Origin: [Eubacterium] eligens ATCC 27750
GTDB taxonomy: Bacteria; Bacillota; Clostridia; Lachnospirales; Lachnospiraceae
Length of the DNA: 64,000 nucleotides
Reading direction: 5' to 3'
Assembly (NCBI RefSeq): GCF_000146185.1
Contig: NC_012778.1
Location: 1,681,001-1,745,000, forward strand
The notes beneath the pieces are model-generated. The model was not told the DNA's origin, did not search any database, and saw only the letters and a program-made list of their open reading frames with translations. Shown here one piece after another: positions 51,252-59,196 of this stretch. The translations under genes and the position numbers were made by a program. The number at the start of each line of letters is the position of its first letter. The first letter of the stretch is position 1.

Positions 51252-51728
51252 TTAGTCGTTCTTTACAGATACAACTGTATATTCAATCTCTCCAACAGGT
51301 GCTTCTACCTTAACAGTGTCACCCTTCTTCTTTCCAATAAGAGCTGCACCAAGTGGTGACTCATTAGAAATCTTGTTATTAAGGCTGTCTGCCTCTGATG
51401 AACCAACGATTGTGTACTCAATATCCTCATCGATTTCTACATCGTGAAGTACAACAACGCTCTCCATCTTAACTACATCTTTATTCTTATCGTTATCCTG
51501 AATAACCTCACAGTTAGCAAGAATTGCTTCAAGCTCTGCGATTTCTGTTTCGATATCTCTCTGCTCATCCTTAGCTGCATCGTACTCAGCGTTCTCTGAT
51601 AAATCGCCCTGTTCTCTTGCTTCCTTTAACTTCTGGGCAACTTCCTTTCTTCTGACAACCTTAAGCTCCTCAAGTCTTGCTACTCTTTCGTCATACCCCT
51701 TTTTAGTAAGAAACTGTTTCTCTGCCAT
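51252..51728 (-). CDS. greA: transcription elongation factor GreA
   Basis: A 158-residue factor with an N-terminal coiled coil (LTKKGYDERVARLEELK, EAREQGDLSENAEYDAAKDEQ) whose acidic tip rescues backtracked RNA polymerase, and a C-terminal FKBP-like domain (SPLGAALIGKKKGDTVKVEAP). All expected residues including the Asp/Glu tip are present. AGGTG lies before the ATG. It is in the usual greA-lysS order. Confidence 0.96.
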   Translation of the reverse strand: MAEKQFLTKKGYDERVARLEELKVVRRKEVAQKLKEAREQGDLSENAEYDAAKDEQRDIETEIAELEAILANCEVIQDNDKNKDVVKMESVVVLHDVEIDEDIEYTIVGSSEADSLNNKISNESPLGAALIGKKKGDTVKVEAPVGEIEYTVVSVKND

Positions 51729-51834
51729 GTTCTTATCACCTTTCTATATATATGCTACACTAATATGCTTCTGCTCTACTAGAGAATAAAACCCCACAAG
51801 CGTCACAATATTATAAACTATCAGTTCCTGTCTG

Positions 51835-52800
51835 TCAATGCAGCCCTTCCAGTATCATGTCCACAAGCCCATCAAACTGCTCCAGATTAGTAACCTGGTT
51901 AGCTTCATTTCTTAATGCTGCTGCATGCTTGATTCCTGCTGTATACCATGCAAAATGTTTTCTCATCTCGCGGATTCCTGTAAACTCGCCTTTTATCTCA
52001 CACAGTCCTTTGGCATGTCTCTTAATCATCTGGCATATTTCTTCAACGGATGGTGGTTCAATTATTGTACCATTATTCATATATTCAGAAACCTGTCTGA
52101 ATATCCATGGATTTCCTCTTGCTGCCCTTCCAATCATTATTCCGTCACAGCCTGTCTGCTTCATCATATTAACAGCATCTTCGCCGCTTTTAATATCGCC
52201 ATTACCAATAACTGGAATCGATACTGCTTCTTTGACCTGTCTTATTATATCCCAGTCTGCATGTCCTGAATAATACTGCTGCCTTGTTCTTGCATGGACT
52301 GCAACGGCAGCCCCGCCAGACTCCTCAATAACATGTGCTATCTCAGGCGCATTTATACTATTCTCATCAAATCCTGCCCTTATCTTGATTGTAAGCGGCT
52401 TATCAAGTGCATCAGCCATCTTCTCGACTATTCTTCCGACAAGCACAGGGTCCTTCATAAGTGCCGAACCTTCGCCATTATTGACTACCTTTGGAACAGG
52501 ACATCCCATATTGACATCAATTATATCGAACTCTCTTTCAGAAAGTCTCTTCGCTATATCTGCCATGATATCAGGGTCTGAACCGAAAAGCTGCAATGCA
52601 AGCGGACGCTCCCCTGGCACCGTCTTCATCAGGTCTTCTGTATTCTTATTGTTATACAGCACTGCTTTGGCGCTGACCATCTCTGTACACATAAGCCCAC
52701 AGCCCTGCTCCTTGCATAAAAGTCGAAATGGCAGGTCTGTTACTCCTGCCATCGGTGCCAATGCAATATTGTTCTTTATCTCAACATTTCCAATTCTCAT
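51835..52800 (-). CDS. dusB: tRNA-dihydrouridine synthase (DusB family)
   Basis: A 321-residue FMN enzyme that reduces uridines in the D-loop of tRNA. It has a TIM-barrel start with NNIALAPMAGVTDLPFR, catalytic Cys100 in VNMGCPVPK, IRAGFDENSINA, VHARTRQQYYSG, IGNGDIKSGEDA and the FMN-phosphate loop GIMIGRAARGNPWIF. A C-terminal helical domain binds tRNA. GGAG lies five bases before the ATG and overlaps the end of the upstream DUF6145-type gene. It belongs to the greA-lysS operon on gene order grounds. Confidence 0.94.
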   Translation of the reverse strand: MRIGNVEIKNNIALAPMAGVTDLPFRLLCKEQGCGLMCTEMVSAKAVLYNNKNTEDLMKTVPGERPLALQLFGSDPDIMADIAKRLSEREFDIIDVNMGCPVPKVVNNGEGSALMKDPVLVGRIVEKMADALDKPLTIKIRAGFDENSINAPEIAHVIEESGGAAVAVHARTRQQYYSGHADWDIIRQVKEAVSIPVIGNGDIKSGEDAVNMMKQTGCDGIMIGRAARGNPWIFRQVSEYMNNGTIIEPPSVEEICQMIKRHAKGLCEIKGEFTGIREMRKHFAWYTAGIKHAAALRNEANQVTNLEQFDGLVDMILEGLH

Positions 52801-52802
52801 AA

Positions 52803-53135
52803 TTACTCCATGCCTAAGAAGAATACCTTGAAGAACATCTCAAGTGATTCAAGAAGCTCTCTCTTCTCATACTGATACTTCTTGACGAGCATACCGCATG
52901 CTATCTCGTCATACAGTAAATCACCCTCGTCTGCTGATGATTTGAACAAAAGATTGCCCTCCTCATCGAATTCCATATCAAGTATCCCGCCTACTTCCTC
53001 TGTGAAAAGAACGCACATAATCTTTAACTCGTTCTTTACATCATCCGGAAGCTTATCGAAATCAGGGTTAAAATAGTATTTCTTCTCATAAGAATTAGAT
53101 ACACATAAAACTACATTTTCATCAAACATATCCAT
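52803..53135 (-). CDS. DUF6145-type small acidic protein
   Basis: A 110-residue acidic, soluble protein (VVLCVSNSYEKKYYFNPDF, LFTEEVGGILDMEFDEEG, ending FFKVFFLGME). I associate it with DUF6145, a family found in this gene position in Lachnospiraceae. It overlaps birA by 14 nt and is followed directly by dusB, so it is part of the operon. No function known to me. Confidence 0.7.
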   Translation of the reverse strand: MDMFDENVVLCVSNSYEKKYYFNPDFDKLPDDVKNELKIMCVLFTEEVGGILDMEFDEEGNLLFKSSADEGDLLYDEIACGMLVKKYQYEKRELLESLEMFFKVFFLGME

Positions 53136-54135
53136 ATAATCCTCTCACAGAAACCTCTCCGGTTCTGATAATCTTCTCGCCCTCGTCTGTCTTAATGATA
53201 AGCTCACCCTCATCATTGATTCCAATTGCTTTTCCAACAATTTCCTTGTCAGCATATATTGCCTTGACGTCGCCGCCCTTATTGACAAGCATTGAATTAT
53301 AGTCTTCTTTAAGCCCAGCCAGATTCTGTGTCTTAACAAATGTATCATAGTACTTTGCAAAGCTCTCTGAAAATGCGGCTACTATACGGCTTCTTTTCAG
53401 ATGGTCGCCAGTCTCAAGATACAATGAAGAAGCTGTTGCCTTGATTGAATCATCAAATTCTGTCGTATTAACATTAATTCCCATGCCGATAACCACATAA
53501 TGTATGTAATCCATCTCAGCACTCATCTCTGTTAATATTCCACATACCTTCTTCTTATTAAGAACTATATCATTAGGCCACTTTATACGGCACTCTGCGT
53601 CATGTCCGTCCTCTTTAAGAACTGTGTGGATCGCCTCCTGCACAGCCATGGCTGCCACTATTGTAAGCATTGACGCATTAACTGGTGCAATATCCGGTCT
53701 TAAAAGAAGGGACATCCATATCCCGCTTCCTGCAGGAGACACCCAATTCCTGCCACGTCTTCCGCGGCCGCCTGTCTGGCTCTCTGTTATATAAAGTGTT
53801 CCATCAGCTGCATTATCTCTTTCTGCCGCTCTCTTAGCTTCGTTGTTGGTAGAATCTGTCTCATCATAATACACTACTTCGCGGATAATCCCGGTTGTAC
53901 TGCCTGTATCCACACATGTAAGCTGACTCATTATCTCGCTTGATGTAAGAATATCAGGATACTGTGTTATATGATATCCCTTATTCTGGACTGCCTCTAT
54001 AACATAGCCTTCTTCTTTTAACTGGTTTATCACCTTCCAGACAGCCGTTCTTGAAACCCCCAGCATATTACACAGTGCCTGCCCTGACACATATCCATCT
54101 GATTTTCTCAAAACATTTAAAATCTTAGTCTTCAT
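53122..54135 (-). CDS. birA: biotin-[acetyl-CoA-carboxylase] ligase/biotin repressor
   Basis: I start this at the ATG at 54135, which overlaps the upstream stop codon as ATGA; another ATG at 54150 is possible. An N-terminal winged helix (DGYVSGQALCNMLGVSRTAVW) shows it can also repress transcription. The ligase domain has ESQTGGRGRRGRNW (biotinyl-AMP loop), RIKWPNDIVLNKKKVCG and IGMGINVNT, then a C-terminal SH3-like cap ending VRGLYGYV. It attaches biotin to carboxylase subunits. Possible biotin-gene targets lie outside the window. Confidence 0.94.
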   Translation of the reverse strand: MKTKILNVLRKSDGYVSGQALCNMLGVSRTAVWKVINQLKEEGYVIEAVQNKGYHITQYPDILTSSEIMSQLTCVDTGSTTGIIREVVYYDETDSTNNEAKRAAERDNAADGTLYITESQTGGRGRRGRNWVSPAGSGIWMSLLLRPDIAPVNASMLTIVAAMAVQEAIHTVLKEDGHDAECRIKWPNDIVLNKKKVCGILTEMSAEMDYIHYVVIGMGINVNTTEFDDSIKATASSLYLETGDHLKRSRIVAAFSESFAKYYDTFVKTQNLAGLKEDYNSMLVNKGGDVKAIYADKEIVGKAIGINDEGELIIKTDEGEKIIRTGEVSVRGLYGYV

Positions 54136-54416
54136 ACCATTACCCGCCATGCTATTACTGCCATAAGCAGAAGTCCTAACGTAACAACTGTAAGAATAAC
54201 ACCTGACACCGTTCTGTCGCTCATGAAATTCTTAGCTGCTGTAAGTCCGTTAACTAATGCTCCAAGCATGAATTCCACAGCGAATAATATTCCGCTTCCA
54301 CTGCGCAAGAAAAGTATAATTATGAATACCACTCCTATTGCAAATGTGAGTGCTATATTGGCATAGTCTATGAGCATCTTGCTCTTTCTGTACGCGCCAC
54401 TCGTTGTATAATACAT
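54132..54416 (-). CDS. small membrane protein upstream of birA
   Basis: A 94-residue protein with three transmembrane segments (about 18-38, 40-58, 70-92). GGAGG precedes the ATG at 54416. The stop overlaps the birA start (ATGA), so the two are coupled. Function unknown. Confidence 0.7.
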   Translation of the reverse strand: MYYTTSGAYRKSKMLIDYANIALTFAIGVVFIIILFLRSGSGILFAVEFMLGALVNGLTAAKNFMSDRTVSGVILTVVTLGLLLMAVIAWRVMV

Positions 54417-54471
54417 AACGCCTCCATAATAAATATCTGGTGAATTACTATTTCATGCTGTGTCGTCCTGA

Positions 54472-54700
54472 TTTTGGACTTTCACATGTCTTTCCACTGC
54501 TCTAACGTCCAATTCCGCGTGTCGGCTTCCCGATTTTGGACTTCCTCGTGCCTATTCACTGTTTTAAAGTCCAATCTGTCATTCTTTCTCGTCACTTTTG
54601 GACTTTCACATGTCTTTCCACTGCTCTAACGTCCAATTCCGCGTGTCGGCTTCCCGATTTTGGACTTCCGGCATGACACACGCCACTCTAACGTCCAATT
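54472..54700. repeat. four tandem 62-bp units
   Basis: Units begin at 54472, 54534, 54596 and 54658, exactly 62 bp apart. Each starts TTTTGGACTT and carries GTCCAA about 32-40 nt later, so each can fold as a hairpin. Units 1 and 3 are identical over the full 62 bp and on into the next unit (74 bp in all), which indicates a 124-bp duplication, while 2 and 4 are diverged. The last ends at the argF stop codon (54700), so they form its 3' untranslated region on the minus strand. Confidence 0.9.
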
Positions 54701-55695
54701 TACTTATAAGCTCCAAGTGTAGCTGCCATTACAGCCTTGATTGTATGCATTCTGTTCTCTGCCTCGTCGAATACAACTGACTGCTCTGACTCAAATACTT
54801 CATCAGTAACTTCCATCTCGTCAAGACCGAATTTGTCATGAATCTCTTTACCAATCTTAGTCTTAAGGTCATGGAATGCAGGAAGACAGTGCATAAATAT
54901 TGCGTCCTTAGAAGCATTGTCCATAACTGCCTTGTTAACCTGATATGGAAGAAGTGCCTTGATTCTTTCAGCCCATACTTCATCAGGCTCGCCCATTGAT
55001 ACCCATACATCTGTGTATAATACATCTGCGTCCTTAGTTCCTGCCTTAACATCTTCTGTAAGTGTTACAGAACCACCGCTTATCTTTGCCCATTCCTCAC
55101 ACTGTGCAACAAGTTCCTTGTCTGGGAAATATTCCTTAGCTGTGCAGGCTGTATAATGAAGTCCTAACTTAGCGCAGACAATCATAAGTGAATTACCCAT
55201 GTTGTATCTTGCATCACCCATGTATACGAACTTAACGCCCTTTAATCTGCCAAGCTTTTCCTTGATTGTAAGCATATCTGCAAGCATCTGTGTTGGATGG
55301 TATTCGTTAGTAAGTCCGTTCCATACAGGCACGCTTGAATATTTTGCAAGGTCTTCAACTATCTCCTGACCGAATCCTCTGTATTCGATTCCTTCAAACA
55401 TTGTACAGAGAACTCTTGCTGTATCAGCAATGCTCTCCTTCTTGCCAATCTGTGAACCTGTAGGGTCAAGATATGTAACACCCATACCAAGATCATGTGC
55501 TGCCACCTCAAATGAGCAACGTGTTCTTGTACTTGTCTTCTCGAATATAAGTGCAACATTCTTTCCGATAAGTGGCTGTTCTACAATGCCCTTTTTCTTC
55601 TTATCCTTAAGCTCTGCTGCTAAGTCTATCAAATATAAAATCTCCTCAGGTGTGTAATCCTTGAGTGTTAAAAAGTCGCGTCCCTTTAAATCCAT
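54700..55695 (-). CDS. argF: ornithine carbamoyltransferase
   Basis: Start at the ATG at 55695 (AGGAGG upstream), giving 331 residues; the frame up to 55719 begins with TTG and is rejected. Carbamoyl-phosphate loop STRTR (55-59), [26 protein letters not shown] and the ornithine site HCLP (about 270) are all present. The enzyme makes citrulline from ornithine and carbamoyl phosphate in arginine biosynthesis. It could work catabolically, but no arcA or arcC is adjacent and a possible ArgR site lies in the promoter, favouring biosynthesis. Confidence 0.96.
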   Translation of the reverse strand: MDLKGRDFLTLKDYTPEEILYLIDLAAELKDKKKKGIVEQPLIGKNVALIFEKTSTRTRCSFEVAAHDLGMGVTYLDPTGSQIGKKESIADTARVLCTMFEGIEYRGFGQEIVEDLAKYSSVPVWNGLTNEYHPTQMLADMLTIKEKLGRLKGVKFVYMGDARYNMGNSLMIVCAKLGLHYTACTAKEYFPDKELVAQCEEWAKISGGSVTLTEDVKAGTKDADVLYTDVWVSMGEPDEVWAERIKALLPYQVNKAVMDNASKDAIFMHCLPAFHDLKTKIGKEIHDKFGLDEMEVTDEVFESEQSVVFDEAENRMHTIKAVMAATLGAYK

Positions 55696-55731
55696 GACAT
55701 CCTCCTGTCTGTATGGCAAATTCGCCTACAT

Positions 55732-55782
55732 TGAATAATTAATAACTTTGTTCATTCTATCGCAATTATAGTCCTTCGTCAA
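55732..55782 (-). promoter_or_regulatory. argF promoter with possible ARG box
   Basis: On the minus strand TTGACG (55777-55782), a 17-nt spacer and TAGAAT (55754-55759) form a good sigma-A promoter. Just after, TGAATAATTAATAA (about 55732-55745 on the plus strand) resembles an ARG box half-palindrome and covers the likely start of transcription. ArgR/AhrC repression is therefore plausible. Confidence 0.5.
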
Positions 55783-55863
55783 ATGCGTTGTTTAATTTGT
55801 GTAGTTGCAAGACGGTCGGTTGTGAGAGATAGCAGATAGCTTCCGTTAAACTTCCGTCCGCCT

Positions 55864-56088
55864 ATAAAAAAGGTGGTGTGGCTTTTCTGACTGCAAACTA
55901 TGCACATAATAAAAGCATTGAGCAAAGTCACTACCTAAGTGTACGCGCGTCCACGGACGGACGCGCGAGCTGTCTCGCACACGGATGTGCGTTGACAGCG
56001 TAACGAGAACTTAAACAGCCTTCCACGCTCAATGCTTATTATTATGTAGCGTAGTTTGTACGGAAGAAAACCACACCACCTTTTTTAT
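55864..56088. repeat. 225-bp imperfect palindrome with central hairpins
   Basis: The left arm (55864-55922) and the right arm (56027-56088) are near-perfect reverse complements over about 60 bp, starting ATAAAAAAGGTGGTGTGG and ending AAGCATTGAGC. The 104-nt centre has further GC-rich stems: GCGCGTCC/GGACGCGC (about 55945-55966), CGCACA/TGTGCG and an enclosing GCTGTC/GACAGC. The right end lies 3 nt after the stop codon of the cell wall hydrolase gene. Poly-A/poly-T ends allow it to act as a terminator either way. It may be a MITE or a structured RNA. Confidence 0.88.
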
Positions 56089-56091
56089 CCC

Positions 56092-57093
56092 TTAATGGAA
56101 TATATGATCTCCAATTATTACAAAATCTGAATAGTTGTTAACATCTACAGTATATAATGCCCTGAATGATGTATAACCACCTATATTATTAACGCCTGAT
56201 AATGCTTCAAGTGCTGCCTGCATGCATTCTGTGTTTCTTGGACCATTTGCAAGTCTTGCTGCAAATCTGTCTGATGGATTACCAGCGCCATCTGATACAC
56301 CAGAGAACTGTGATCTCTGATAAACAACACCCGAAACTGTACCCGGATAATGTCCGCTTCTTACTCTATTAAGAATAACATTTGCAACAGCGAGCTTTCC
56401 TGCATATGGCTGATATGCAGCCTCCCAGTCTATGATACATGCCATAAGCCATATATCATCATCTGATACGCTCATAGTTGGGTTATATGTTATATCTGTT
56501 CCTGATATTGTATTAGCAATTATCTTCTGTCGTCTTGCTTCCTCTGCTGCAGCTGCCGCTCTTGCAGCTTCTGCCTCTGCCTCAAGTCTTGCTTCTTCTG
56601 CAAGTCTTGCAGCCTCTTCTTCTGCTTCAATAGCTTCAATCTCTGCCATTGTATATCCTGCAAGAAGATTATCTGTTCCAATCTGTTCTGCTATAGCCTC
56701 TGCTTCTTCTCCAAAACATAAGCACTGTGTCTGTACATAACCTTCGCAGTTTCCTGAACTAACTTTAGTCCATTCCTTTCCGACCATATCAACATCTACA
56801 AGTGTGTTAGTATATAATCTTCCCACAACCTGTGCTGTCTCTTCGTCAGAAGTGTCATAAACATCAAGATAAGGATCAGTAATTGCTACTGCCTTGTTCT
56901 TGTATGTTCCTGTTTCTTCATACCCAGTCACAAGAACCTCTTCTGTATTAGCTGAATAAGATGCAACCTTAATTCCCGTGTCAGTATTCTGTGTTTTCTC
57001 ATAGGTAGTTGCCACTGCTGGAAGAACCGGTGTCATAAATAACACAATTGCAGCTCCCACATAGCAAGCAGCTTTGCTACTTCTAAGTTTCAT
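56092..57093 (-). CDS. SleB-type cell wall hydrolase
   Basis: A 333-residue exported protein. A signal peptide or N-terminal anchor (about 8-28) is followed by an SH3-like domain (about 55-130, DVYDTSDEETAQVVGRLY, EWTKVSSGNCEGYVQTQ), an Ala/Glu/Arg-rich helix (about 145-195) and a C-terminal Hydrolase_2 domain (about 210-333, IIDWEAAYQPYAGKLAVANV, ILNRVRSGHYPGTVSGVVYQ, QFSGVSDG). This domain cleaves peptidoglycan, as in the spore cortex-lytic SleB and in CwlJ. Here the Glu is in DWEA. It may act in growth or spore germination. Confidence 0.9.
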   Translation of the reverse strand: MKLRSSKAACYVGAAIVLFMTPVLPAVATTYEKTQNTDTGIKVASYSANTEEVLVTGYEETGTYKNKAVAITDPYLDVYDTSDEETAQVVGRLYTNTLVDVDMVGKEWTKVSSGNCEGYVQTQCLCFGEEAEAIAEQIGTDNLLAGYTMAEIEAIEAEEEAARLAEEARLEAEAEAARAAAAAEEARRQKIIANTISGTDITYNPTMSVSDDDIWLMACIIDWEAAYQPYAGKLAVANVILNRVRSGHYPGTVSGVVYQRSQFSGVSDGAGNPSDRFAARLANGPRNTECMQAALEALSGVNNIGGYTSFRALYTVDVNNYSDFVIIGDHIFH

Positions 57094-57208
57094 ATTATAC
57101 TTCCCTTTCCGGCGGCTTATTTAGCTTCGCCTGTAAATTGTTACAGAAATGTTACAATTTATTACGGAAATATAATAGCAAAGTTACAGTAATTTGTCAA
57201 ATATGTTA

Positions 57209-57232
57209 AAACCCGCTCTATGAGCGGGTTTG
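57209..57232 (-). terminator. terminator after the TrmH-family gene
   Basis: AACCCGCTC and GAGCGGGTT form a 9-bp stem with a 3-nt loop. It lies about 65 nt beyond the stop of the gene ending at 57296, on the minus strand, and ends in TT. On the plus strand a second GCGGGTTTG follows. Confidence 0.8.
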
Positions 57233-57295
57233 CGGGTTTGTTTATTAAATTCATTTTGCAAAATATAGTATATGACCATATATATAGTTGGTTAT

Positions 57296-58090
57296 CTACA
57301 CACTTCTCTGTCTGACAGCTTCGTATGTAAGAATTGTACATGCTATTGCCGCGTTAAGAGATTCAACCTCTCCCTGCATCGGAATTCTTATAAGTGTATC
57401 TGCCTGCTTAGTGATATCCTCTGTAAGTCCATTCCCCTCATTGCCTATTAGAAATGCGGTTCCTTCCCTGTAATCTTCACCAAGATATGTATTCTTTCCG
57501 TCAAGATGTGCAGCATATACCTTAATTCCGGCATTCTTACACTGTGAAACTGCATCGCTAAAATCCTGCACATAAACAAATGGCACTCTGAATATAGAAC
57601 CCATTGTTGACCTTATTGTCTTAGGATTATATATATCCACAGTATTAGAGCTCATAATAACTCCGGTAACGCCTGCACCTTCACCCATCCTTAATATAGT
57701 TCCCAGATTACCCGGATCCTGAAGATTCTCAACAAGAATCAGCAACGGATTGTCGGTAAGCATATCTGAAATACTGCTGTCCTTCATTCTTACAACCGCC
57801 ATAATCCCCTGTGGTGTCTGTGTCTGTGACATTCTGTCAAATACATTATCGGCGACAATCTCAATACTGTCAGAAGAAATCCCCTGCTTCTTAACCAGCT
57901 CATGCACATACTCAGGATTGTTACTATGAAATCTTTCAGACATATATATCTTCACCAGCAAATCTGCCGGCACCTCAGATACCATACGGACTCCCTCTAC
58001 AACATATTCTTTATTCTTCTTTCTTTCCCTGGCCTTAGAAAGCAATGATATAACATGCTTTACCTGTGAACTGCTCGTACTGGTTATCAT
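57296..58090 (-). CDS. TrmH/SpoU-family RNA 2'-O-methyltransferase
   Basis: I place the start at the ATG at 58090 (AAAGG upstream); the frame runs to 58135. About 264 residues: an N-terminal L30e-like substrate domain (SSQVKHVISLLSKARERKKN, EYVVEGVRMVSE) and a C-terminal SPOUT domain with the three family motifs ENLQDPGNLGTILR, FLIGNEGNGL and PMQGEVESLNAAIACTILTYE. It methylates a ribose in rRNA or tRNA using SAM. The specific target (for example 23S G2251, as RlmB) cannot be fixed. It is downstream of pfkA. Confidence 0.9.
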   Translation of the reverse strand: MITSTSSSQVKHVISLLSKARERKKNKEYVVEGVRMVSEVPADLLVKIYMSERFHSNNPEYVHELVKKQGISSDSIEIVADNVFDRMSQTQTPQGIMAVVRMKDSSISDMLTDNPLLILVENLQDPGNLGTILRMGEGAGVTGVIMSSNTVDIYNPKTIRSTMGSIFRVPFVYVQDFSDAVSQCKNAGIKVYAAHLDGKNTYLGEDYREGTAFLIGNEGNGLTEDITKQADTLIRIPMQGEVESLNAAIACTILTYEAVRQRSV

Positions 58091-58115
58091 TATGAGGTTA
58101 CCTTTCTGCCATGCA

Positions 58116-59090
58116 TTACTTAGAAAGTAATGCACTTATATTAAATTCATAATCATTAATATCCTTAGTCATGGCAAGTGCTTCATCAATATCATAATCA
58201 ACAAACTTACCATCCCTGTATGCTACAAGTCTGTTACTCTTTCCTTCAGCAAGAAGGTCAACAGCATAAGCACCCATAATAGACGCATACATTCTGTCCT
58301 TACATGTTGGTGAACCACCACGCTGCATGTATCCTAAAATAGTAGCTCTTGTCTCAATACCTGTTGCAGCTTCAATTCTTCTTGCCATTCCTGTAGAATG
58401 TCCGATACCTTCAGCATTAATAATAAGATGGTGTTTCTTGCCCTTCTTTCTTCCTTCTATAATATGATTAATAAGAGCCTGCTCATCATTATCATATCTT
58501 TCAGGAAGAAGGATATCCTCTGCACCATTGGCAATACCACACCACAATGCAATATATCCTGCATTTCTTCCCATAACCTCGATAATACTGCATCTTTCAT
58601 GTGATGTAGATGTATCTCTTATCTTATCAATAGCTTCCATTGCTGTATTAACAGCAGTATCAAATCCAATAGTATAATCTGTACATGCAATATCAAGATC
58701 AATTGTTCCCGGAAGTCCGATAGTATTAATTCCCTGTGCTGCAAGCTTCTGTGCACCTCTGAAAGAACCATCTCCACCGATTACAACTATACCGTCAATT
58801 CCATGCTTTCTGCATACTTCAGCACCTCTCTTCTGACCTTCTTCAGTCATGAATTCCATGCATCGTGCTGTATAGAGGACTGTTCCACCACGCTGGATAA
58901 TATCAGCAACGCTTCGCTTGTCCATATCAATTATCTCATCATTAAGAAGTCCGTTATAGCCCTTCTGAATACCCTTGACCTTAAGTCCCTTATTCAAAGC
59001 AGTTCTTACAACTGCACGGATAGCAGCATTCATGCCTGGAGCATCTCCACCACTTGTTAATACGCCGATTGTTTTAATTTCCTTTGCCAT
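58116..59090 (-). CDS. pfkA: ATP-dependent 6-phosphofructokinase
   Basis: A 324-residue glycolytic enzyme. The ATP site GVLTSGGDAPGMNAAIR, GGDGSFRGAQKL, the catalytic TIDLDIACTDYTIGFDTAVN (base Asp), fructose-6-phosphate residues in EVMGRNAGYIAL and RATILGYMQRGGSPTCKDR are intact. The Gly in GGDGS favours ATP over pyrophosphate as donor. AAAGGGG precedes the ATG. The gene follows dnaE by about 105 nt and is probably cotranscribed with the TrmH gene. Confidence 0.96.
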   Translation of the reverse strand: MAKEIKTIGVLTSGGDAPGMNAAIRAVVRTALNKGLKVKGIQKGYNGLLNDEIIDMDKRSVADIIQRGGTVLYTARCMEFMTEEGQKRGAEVCRKHGIDGIVVIGGDGSFRGAQKLAAQGINTIGLPGTIDLDIACTDYTIGFDTAVNTAMEAIDKIRDTSTSHERCSIIEVMGRNAGYIALWCGIANGAEDILLPERYDNDEQALINHIIEGRKKGKKHHLIINAEGIGHSTGMARRIEAATGIETRATILGYMQRGGSPTCKDRMYASIMGAYAVDLLAEGKSNRLVAYRDGKFVDYDIDEALAMTKDINDYEFNISALLSK

Positions 59091-59196
59091 AACTTCCCCT
59101 TTCTTATCTCTTAATATTATTTTCTGTTTTATGTTACCACATTATAAAAGAAAAATCTTCTTTTTTTGATAATTTTTTACCAATGTTAATTAAAAT

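Noticed and set aside
54472..54700. CRISPR array
   Set aside because: The 62-bp units are contiguous and have no unique equal-length spacers. No cas genes are present in the window.
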